NCBI GenBank assembly: GCA_963580285.1 | Contig: OY757015.1 | Coordinates: 133,990,029 to 134,054,028 of the forward strand | Length of the DNA stretch: 64,000 bases | Direction of reading: 5' to 3' | DNA from: Lucinisca nassula | Taxonomy: Eukaryota; Mollusca; Bivalvia; Lucinida; Lucinidae | Shown here: positions 56,338 through 64,000 of the stretch, one piece after another | Position numbering within the stretch: the stretch's first letter is position 1 | Layout of the letters: every line of letters begins with the position of its first letter | Notes under the pieces: model-generated | Told to the model about the DNA's origin: nothing | Databases searched by the model: none | Seen by the model: only the letters and a program-made list of their open reading frames with translations | Position numbers and translations under genes: made by a program

Positions 56338-57151
56338 ACCGTATATACCCTAAATATATGAATTTTGTAATAAAATAAGCCTGATAGGTCCGGATAAAAC
56401 TGTTTCTAATTGGTTCAACTATTTGCTTCCTAACAAAAGTCTTTGCGGCCAAAATTTATAAATTCGAAAAATACGTAAATCTCAGAGGAGCAAATTCTCT
56501 CCTTTAACCTGTTTTATATGGGAAACCCGCAAAAGGGGCTATTGGCAAATAGCGCATGCCCAAATCAGACGCCGCAGTACTCGGCGTCTGATCAGGACCT
56601 TCACTGTTTGCAAAACGATCAGCCATTTTCTCAATATATTTGAGCTCCATCAATATTAGTAATTTGAGTTACCTGCCCTGGAGCGAAGACTAGAATATTT
56701 CTTCGGACATGTGCGTCGATGCAACGTCATGACGTTGCATCAACGTTGGCACGACGTTGCATACATGTCGTGCGACTGCTAGGCTACAATAGATGCATAA
56801 CTTTACGCCTCTGCGCAGTCTTGTCAGACCCTTAGTTGTTGCGTTATGTGTATGGATGCCCGTTGAGCCAAAATTCTTCCTGTGTGTTCTGAGTGAACGG
56901 CTACGCTGATTAATTTGAGTCTACGCAGTGCGCATATGTCCGAGGACAAAATCGCTTGGTGCGACCTAGCATTGTCGTGTCAGTTCAAGACAGATTATTT
57001 AAATATTGGCAATTACAAAAATAGTTAAATGGTCCCAAAGATTAAGTAAATTAAGCTCTTTCTACATAATGACAAAATAGCAATATAACGAACAAGTCGA
57101 TTCAAGGTTACATAAACCGGTTGAAACAACGTTTGCATCACGTTTACAGAT
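56338..57151. repeat. fam-E relic, GATGCAACGTC palindrome, unassigned
   Basis: 56555-56605: AAATCAGACGCCGC with GCGTCTGATC. 56717-56741: GATGCAACGTCATGACGTTGCATC, a perfect 24-bp palindrome. The rest is unassigned. Confidence 0.5.
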
Positions 57152-57157
57152 CCATAA

Positions 57158-57190
<33 letters not shown>

Positions 57191-57254
57191 ACTGTTAATC
57201 CCACACTATATATAGTGTGGGATTAACATTTTTTTTTTTTTTATTATTTTATGG
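57152..57254. repeat. AT-rich foldback, near-perfect
   Basis: CCATAAAATAATAA ... GTTAATCCCACACTATATATAG mirrors itself to TTATTATTTTATGG. Likely a small MITE. Confidence 0.8.
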
Positions 57255-57282
57255 ATTTTATGGATATTTTATTCTTATATAT

Positions 57283-57412
57283 ATAGAGGAATCAGGGGTT
57301 TACAGGTTATACGTTAGTTTCTTATTTTTGCCCAGAAAACAGGGATTGTGGGTACTCGTTAGAACGGTCTCACTGGGGTGGTTCTAACGGATACCTATAG
57401 TCATGTTTTAGA
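57283..57412 (-). repeat. fam-A fragment
   Basis: GGGATTGTGGGTACTCGTTAG, ACGGTCTCACTGGGG, TGGTTCTAACGGATACC. Confidence 0.6.
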
Positions 57413-57700
57413 TTTGACTGGTTCCCTCACCCTATAGCTCTCTGGCTTTCGCATATAGGGATCGGTAAGGCATAATCCTACCGGTACACATCGTTTTCTT
57501 ATACTATTTACGGGGCGTGGATACACCCTTTTCTTGTGCCGTCTAAGGGGCGTGGTTACCCAGTTTGCTAATGCTGCATAAGGAACGTGGCTACACCATT
57601 TTCTTAGTTTCTAAAACTATTTAAGTAGAGTGGATACACCGTTTTATAGACTATTTAACTGGCGTGGACACACCGTTTTTGCTTTTCAATGAAATATAGA
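57413..57700. repeat. ~45-bp degenerate tandem repeat
   Basis: TATTTA(C/A)GGGGCGTGG(A/T)TACACC recurs about five times between 57510 and 57680. Confidence 0.6.
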
Positions 57701-58136
57701 GATTTCTTAGTGAAACCGAAAACGATATTGTCGTGACTGGTATGAATTTCATTTTTTTTTACTGTCTGGGACTACTTTTTTCTTCAAATCTAATTCTATG
57801 ATCAGTTTTGATCACTGTTAGATGATTGAAAATTAATGAACTGTGTTGGAATTGACGCTTAGCTCGTTCAAACGTCACGAAGACGTTAATGACGTCATTT
57901 TGACGCTGACGTCGCGTATTGTTTCGTGCGACGTTTGATCAGTTCGCAACTTCTTAGGGAAACTACTCTTTCAATTATTTCAGTAACCTTATCCCAGGCT
58001 GTTTCTCAGTTGCCAACCAATATTATACCCAATAAACACGTTTGACTCCATTAAACTGACGCGAAACCACCAAAAACAAAGTTAGTTTTCTTTCTCCGTA
58101 GCTGAGTCGTTTTGATGCATGTAAGAGACAGAAAAT
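57701..58136. other. Unassigned; ACGTCA-rich patch at 57870-57940
   Basis: Repeated GACGT words (TAATGACGTCATTTTGACGC). No gene. Confidence 0.35.
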
Positions 58137-58257
58137 TTGATTTTTTTTTTCAGTGTAAGATCAAATTTTATTTTACTCATGAACACCACAAGTGAAAATA
58201 CTGGTTTTGGTGTTCATTCGATGAAATAAAATTCGATCTTACACTGAAAACAATCAA
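58137..58257. repeat. Foldback MITE, ~50-bp arms
   Basis: CAGTGTAAGATCAAATTTTATTT pairs with AATAAAATTCGATCTTACACTG; TTGA and TCAA at the outer ends. Confidence 0.75.
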
Positions 58258-58741
58258 ATACTCTCTAAAACTTGCACTATTCAAGTAGCGTAAACACAAA
58301 ATATTCTTATACTTTTCAAGTTGCACCCCACTCCCTCTTCTCTTGACACCGTTCCGAAGTCGCACATGCCTTACTATGCAAACCCAAGGTCGGAGTCTAC
58401 GCAATAAACGCAATAAACCAGCGGAATTGATGCCATCCCACCGCTACCACCAGTTTTAGCGTCTAAGGAGTCATACGACCCGGTCACCAAGGTATTTACC
58501 GCGCCGCGCCGAAACCGTTACAATATAAGGTGCCATTTAGCATGTGAGAATTGTCAGAATGCGTTTGCATGTACCTGCGAGAAAAAGTAACTCCATTATT
58601 TTGGATGGTTCATTTAGAAAAACAATCCTCTCCTACAACATAATCTACATGAAATCCATTCCCGTTTATAATAAATACGAAAATCTTCCGGAATCATGTG
58701 CAGGCCGGCTATTTGTCTTCGTCACTGAGCCTTGTTTGGGA

Positions 58742-58913
58742 CATTCACCGTATTTGCATTATCTGCTGGTTCCTAGTCTGAAGGTTATCAGTGTTGGAAA
58801 ACAGGTAACCAGACCCCCTGACCTTTCAAGGTCAGGGGGGTCTGGTTACCTGTTTTTCCAATATTGACAATGTGCAAGCTGGGAGCCAGCAAATAATGCA
58901 AATATGGTGAATG
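58742..58913. mobile_element. fam-N palindromic MITE, copy 1
   Basis: Ends CATTCACCGTATTTGCATTAT and ATAATGCAAATATGGTGAATG. The central CAGGTAACCAGACCCCCTG arm and its complement meet at CCTTTCAAGG. No clear target duplication. Confidence 0.85.
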
Positions 58914-59552
58914 TGAAAGCGTAACATTTTTGCTGAGCAAAATCCAGGTTATGAATTTACTACGAACTACTTCAGAATATTTCAACCGGCGCACAGTCAA
59001 ACTTACAAAATGACTTGTGTGGCAGCGTCAACTCTGATCAACCTCAGCGGATGCGGCACAGGCTGATCTGAGTCTTCGCTGTTCGCACGAGCCTGCTACA
59101 GAAACTCGGCTGTCAAAAGATCTGTCTCTCGTCAAACTGCATAAAAACACATGCTGATTTGAGTCTTATCTTGTCGCATCAGTCATCTTATGGGTGTTGG
59201 CATGCCCCAGCTCTTTCAGCGTCGTGCTACATCCGCCACTTGACATTGTTCAATTGTTCCTGTACTTGTACTTATATGTTAACCAATCACTGATTTAGTT
59301 GATATTTACAAAAGTGTTCCGTCGCAGCTACTGCCGCATTGTTGGTGCTTCAGTAAACAATGGTCCACACTGGGATAGCACGCCCCTGTATTCGGTCAGT
59401 TTCAAGAAGCAACCCAGCTAGCACAAAACAACAGACCAACGCTTTTTCACGCTGTTTCGGATATACCGAGGTTGAAAGATGGATACCAAAAATGCTTATA
59501 CAGACCAAAGACCGCCCAATAGAACCGTCCAATAATAATAATAATAATAATA
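58914..59552. other. Unassigned, one fam-E relic, one open frame
   Basis: 59030-59095 carries CAGGCTGATCTGAGTCTTCGC. 59360-59535 is open on the plus strand (MVHTGIARPC...) but lacks splice sites or a domain and runs into (AAT)n. Confidence 0.35.
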
Positions 59553-59553
59553 C

Positions 59554-60850
59554 AAGAGGCCCATGGGCCACTACGCTCACCAGAGGTCATGCGGTTTTTG
59601 CCATATGCAGGCATGGCGTCCATCCTGAAAGGTAGGGGCAAGCTACCCCAGCAGGGATATTTTGTGCCCCCACCCCCCCCCCCCCACACCCCCGGATGAA
59701 GGTTACTCAGCTGGGATATTTTCACCCCACACCAATGAGCAATGGTAGTGGACGTGTAATACTTTTGTATGCAAACTATTTAGCTGGTGGCAATGTAATG
59801 TCAGCCATAGACCATTAGACATCAGCATTACCTTCCATTGTTGAGTAGCTCTTGCTGAGCTCATCTCTCGAACGATTTGGTAGTGGCTCAGGCAGCCCCG
59901 CAGACTTTGGCGATTTCATCAGAGAATTAAGATTATACAGTGTTTTTTATTCCTGAAAAAAGTTTGATAGCTTGATATATGGTAAAAGGTGCTTGTTTTG
60001 GGTTTTCTCAATGCTTGAAAGCTTGAAAGGTGGTGGTTGGGGGGTTGGTGGGGGGGGGGGCAAGGTACCCCAACCGGGATATTTTGCCCCCCCCCCCCCC
60101 CCCAGGGTAAAGGTAACCCAGCCGGGATATCTTCACCCCCACCTTGCCACACACCACCGCCACCACCACCACTCACAACTGACAGCGATAATGCAAGATT
60201 ATGACAGGTTGTCATAAGCAAGATGTTGAATAAGAAAATATACAAAATTAAGTTTTAAATAGTCATTTGCCTCTATAATATGGTCATATTTCTTACTAAG
60301 GATAGTACTATTAGTCAGAGTCGTGATTGAAACGAAAAATGTTAAAGTGAAACATCGAGTCCACTATCTTACTCGTGGGCATTAACTGACAGGGATAATG
60401 CAAGATTATGAAAGATTGTCATAAGCAAGATGTTGAATAAGAAAATATACAAAATGAAGTTATTAAATAGTCATTTGCCTCTATAATATAGTAATATTTC
60501 TTACTAAGGGTAGTGCTATTAGTCAGAGTCATGATTGAAACGAAAAATGTAAAAGTGAAACATCGAGTCCACTATCTTACTTCAGTTACATATAAGAACA
60601 AATTGGGCATTAAGAAAATAGTCTATTCCAAAAGAGGGGATGGGGGTAAAGATATCATGGCCAGTTTAGCTTTACCCCCCCTCCCCTCAGGGGGTGGGGC
60701 AAGATATCCAAGCCAGGATATTCCTCCCGGGGTCAAGATATCCAGGGTGAGGGTAAAGATATCCCTAGAAAACTTTACCACCGGGGGTAAAGCTACCCCT
60801 TAGTATCTTTACCCCCGGGGGTAAACATACCCAGGAGTCAAGATAAACTG
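59554..60850 (+). repeat. Composite element with C/G-tract monomers
   Basis: Starts ACAAGAGGCCCATGGGCCAC like the 4-kb element. Units GG(G/A)ATATTTT then a run of C recur (59655, 60075, 60130). 60181-60387 and 60388-60594 are a 207-bp tandem duplication. 60690-60840 alternates AAGATATCC and CCCCCGGGGGTAAA. Confidence 0.6.
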
Positions 60851-60861
60851 GAACACCGACT

Positions 60862-60995
60862 CACTGAGGCGGTTCTAACGTATACCCGCAGCTCATATTT
60901 CGATCAAAAATAAGCGCACTCTTACAAACTTCACTTTCTGTAAATAGAGTGGGCCAGTTTTCTGTATATAAGGGTTGGCTTGTTAAAGGTATTTA
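60862..60995. repeat. fam-A fragment
   Basis: CACTGAGGCGGTTCTAACG, then TAAATAGAGTGGGCC and GTATTTATTACGAG. Confidence 0.5.
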
Positions 60996-61059
60996 TTACG
61001 AGCACTATACGGGCCTCCGTGGCCTGAGCAGTATGTGTACCGAATTTGGTCATCATAAA

Positions 61060-62215
61060 CCAATAAATATAAAAGTACATGTAGTTGCATTCACAAGCAT
61101 TTTGTTGAAAATATGACGTTTGGCCAACCCGCAGGGGCCAGATCAAAATTTGGATACCCTCATGCACATCTGCAGTCTCTAACCAATATTAGTAACAAGT
61201 TTGGCCACTATAGGTGAAGAAATAAAGAAGAAGTCGTATTCACAAGCATTTTCTTGTAAATTTGACCTTTGACCTCAGCCCATGACCCCAGGGGTGGTCT
61301 TGTAGATCAAAATTTGGATACTCTCGTGCACATCTGCAGTCCCTAAGCAATATGCGTAGCAAGTTTCGCAACCATACGTGACGAAATAAAGAAGTAGTTG
61401 CATTCACAAGTATTTTCTTGCATTTGACCTCACTCCATGACCGCAGGGGTTCAGATCAAAATCTGAATACCTTTATGCACATCTGCAGTTCCTAAGCAAT
61501 ATATGTACCAAGTTTGGTGACCATAGGACAAGAAATAAGAACAAGTAGTTGCATTCACAAGCATTTTCTTGAACATTTGACCGTTGACCTCACCCCATGA
61601 CCCCAGGGGTTCAGATCAAAATCCGGATATCCTTATGCACATCTGCAGTTCCTTAGCATTGGGCAAAAAATAAAAAAGTTCTACTTTTTGACCTTTGACC
61701 TTGGGGTCATGTTGAGGTCGAGGTCACACCTAAAGTAGCCCAATGTATTATATATTCCAAGGACCATCCAATAACCCAAGTTTCAGAAGTGTAACTCGAA
61801 TAGTTTAGAAGATATGGCAAAGTCATACTTTTTACGTTTGACCTTGGGGTCATGTTGAGGTCGAGGTCACAACAAAAGTAGCCTAATGTATTCTATATTC
61901 CAAGGGCCATCCAATAACCAAAGTTTCAGAAGTGTAACTCGAATAGTTTAGAATATATGGCAAAATCATGCTTTTTGACCTTTGACCTGGAGGTCATGTT
62001 GTGGTCAAGGTCATACCAAAAGTAGCCTAGTGCCATCTACATCCCATGTACTATCCACATGCAAAGTTTCAAAAGTGTAACTTTACTGGTTGCACAGGAG
62101 ATCCATTTACAAGAAACGTGACGGGCACACAGACAGACAGACACAGACTGACGACACCTCGACTCTGGCACTAAAACATTATACCCGATTTTTCTTAGAA
62201 AAAGCGGGTATAATA
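61060..62215 (+). repeat. Two-part tandem array (~155-bp then ~145-bp monomers)
   Basis: First part: GCACATCTGCAGT at about 61164, 61328, 61478 and 61638. Second part: GACCTTGGGGTCATGTTG at about 61698 and 61842 and a variant at 61988. Ends ACAGACAGACAGACACAG and TACCCG...CGGGTATAA, a terminal hairpin. Confidence 0.7.
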
Positions 62216-62364
62216 AAAATACCTGTCTGCTTATATAGCAAGGCAGTCCAAATTACGAACCGTGCAAATGGCTATCCGAATGTCAGCTGGTAAAATGTTC
62301 CATATGTATTTCTTCGAAAAAGCGGGTATAATAGAAATACCTGTCTGCTTATTTAGCAAGGCAG
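62196..62364 (+). repeat. Direct repeat of an element end, 115 bp apart
   Basis: AAAAAGCGGGTATAATA(A/G)A and CTGTCTGCTTAT(A/T)TAGCAAGG occur at 62199 and 62316. Confidence 0.65.
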
Positions 62365-62540
62365 CCGTGCATGTCAGATGGTAAAATGTGCCATATGGTG
62401 CGGATACCACTCTTCTGCGATGCGTGTGGACTGTCTGTACAGCTGCGGAGATGTGGTGTTTGTACTATTGCTCTGTGATCTTGCAGTCGACAGCTTGGGC
62501 TGGGTGGCTGAGAGGTGCAGATCCGGAGCCGAAGACATCG

Positions 62541-62770
62541 CGAAAAGGTGCCTATACAATTTTGACCCAATTGAACACCACTTCTACGTAGTGGAACTGG
62601 GGTCTACAGGGACATACACTTTTCTTCTTTTTTTTAAGGACATTGTGGGTGCTCGTTGAAACTGCCTCGTCGAGGCGGTTCTAGCGAGTTCTCGCGGTCT
62701 GTGCTTTGAAATTACCCCCCTTTTTTGGTGGTAAAGTTTTCGGTTTATTTGAATAGGCGTGTTTTTTTTT
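62541..62770 (+). mobile_element. fam-A palindromic MITE
   Basis: GTGCCTATACAATTTTGACCC to TTTGAATAGGCGTGTTTTT, core CTCGTTGAAACTGCCTCGTC then GAGGCGGTTCTAGCGAG. Confidence 0.65.
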
Positions 62771-62808
62771 CCTGATGGAAGGTATGCATGGTTCGTTGGT
62801 GGTATCTT

Positions 62809-62810
62809 TA

Positions 62811-62860
<50 letters not shown>

Positions 62861-62940
62861 TTATTTATTTATTTATTTATTTATTTATTGATTATTGTTA
62901 TTTTTATTAGTTTTATTATTATTATTATTATTTTTTTTTT
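62809..62940. repeat. (TTA)n and (TTTA)n microsatellites
   Basis: TTA run 62810-62858, TTTA run to about 62890, then imperfect T-rich sequence. Confidence 0.9.
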
Positions 62941-63450
62941 CATTTTAACATTTCTTCCGTTTTAAATGAACAGTGTTAAAATTTGGAAGAATGCATGTTT
63001 GTATATATACTGTATATTTATTTTGTTATTGAGTCAACATGTCCATGCGATGAGCACGATGGTGGGTCCTGTTTTATTTGGTGAAAAATAGCAAATATGT
63101 AGGGGTATATTTTGAACTGTCGATTGTACTGTGCGTTGCCTGGCTTATAGGGGCTGCCACGTTGGGGTGGTTCAGGTGGACTTTTGGTGCCTAGGCCATG
63201 TAGGGGAAAAAATATTTCACTTTCTGGCGTTTTAAGCAGTGTCAGTGGGGTGGCCATTATGACATGGGCATGTTGAAGTGATTTAGGCATAAGCTTTTAA
63301 TGCACTGTATGTTAGTGCAGCTGACGTGGTCTCTTATAATTCTGTTTAAGAATGGCATGGTACTGTTTTATTGTCTGTCAGTATTTTATGTATTTATATG
63401 TGTATTTAATGTACCATGATGAGACTGAAATAAACAATAAACCGGTAAAC
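62941..63450 (+). other. Unassigned; ends like a retroposon or mRNA 3' end
   Basis: 63411-63442 reads ACCATGATGAGACTGAAATAAA then CAATAAAC, two AATAAA-type hexamers. No coding part found upstream. Confidence 0.3.
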
Positions 63451-63757
63451 CGGTATGTATTACATAGCTTGATTCTAACCTGAGGGCATGCATTCTGTCT
63501 GCATATCCGAAACAAATAAGAACATAAAATAAATGCATTCCGGGGCCTGACCCGGCGGTTAAAAACGCTTTTCATGCATAACTCGGTTGAACAACAAATT
63601 TGCAATGCATATCGAAATGCAATCAAATAAGGCATTTTTTCCAACTCAGATCAGACATAAAATGCTATTTCCCCTGCTCATAAGTTTCAAAATACCAACG
63701 TAGGCTTGCAGTTTAAAATTTACGAGCAGGTAAGTTTTTGTGCTCAAGTGAGATTGG

Positions 63758-63930
63758 CATTCACCTTATTTGCATTATCTGCTGGTTCCTAGTCTGAAGG
63801 TTATCAGCGTTGGAAAAACAGGTAACCAGAACCCCCTGACCTTTTAAGGTCAGGGGGGTCTGGTTACCTGTTTTTCCAATATTGACAATGTGCAAGCTGG
63901 GAGCCAGCAAATAATGCAAATATGGTGAAT
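63758..63930. mobile_element. fam-N palindromic MITE, copy 2
   Basis: Same ends and core as 58742-58913; the centre here is CCTTTTAAGG. 63451-63757 shows nothing recognised. Confidence 0.85.
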
Positions 63931-64000
63931 AAGAAAGTCTCAAGGTTCAGATGTTTTGTTATACACCATAAGGTGAGTAATAGACTATGACTCTTTAACC

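Overview
This window is eukaryotic, repeat-choked, AT-rich DNA. It has no bacterial or viral gene layout, no rRNA and no credible tRNA gene. The mix of repeats points to a bivalve mollusc: tRNA-derived SINEs with CAAA tails, 145-170 bp tandem-monomer elements ending in runs of ACGG and a GGTGAGCTAAAA hairpin, hundreds of bases of palindromic MITEs, and decayed mariner copies. The organism is an inference, not a read-out.

Main gene. I assembled by eye one split gene on the minus strand, spanning about 55,117 down to 21,275. Eight exons (a-h) carry compatible reading phases at every junction and give an open frame of about 351 codons. The product is an unidentified cysteine-rich protein: about 20 Cys, two N-glycosylation sequons, a hydrophobic segment near the N-terminus and a short hydrophobic C-terminal tail like a GPI-anchor signal. 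A poly(A) signal overlaps its stop codon. Exons b-f are well supported, h is good, and a and g are tentative. A second minus-strand gene probably enters the window at 1578-1632, with an exon that looks like a signal-peptide core; the rest would lie left of the window.

Everything else is transposon-derived. 1-18.6 kb: palindromic MITEs (fam-A), two SINE families (S1, S2), minisatellites, a 1.34 kb mariner and a 1.2 kb duplicated array. 18.6-24.3 kb: SINE S1, a reverse-transcriptase fragment, a ~320 bp monomer array holding SINE S3, exon h and more SINEs. 24.3-33.6 kb: intron sequence, exon g, a fragmented 42-bp minisatellite, a 170-bp array and a second mariner. 33.6-45.8 kb: exons f, e and d, hairpin family C, and a 4 kb composite element lodged inside a fam-A MITE. 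45.8-55.1 kb: arrays with a 607-bp tandem duplication, exons c and b, SINE S4, three fam-M elements and a hairpin-shaped retroposon, ending in candidate exon a. 55.1-64 kb: a TTAA MITE, an inverted SINE pair, foldback MITEs, C/G-tract arrays, microsatellites and the second copy of a palindromic MITE.

The repeats form a layered history. SINEs and mariners sit inside MITEs with clean target-site duplications, and SINE families with unrelated heads share a 3' tail motif, as if mobilised by the same LINE machinery. The host gene is about 1 kb of coding sequence in roughly 34 kb of such DNA.
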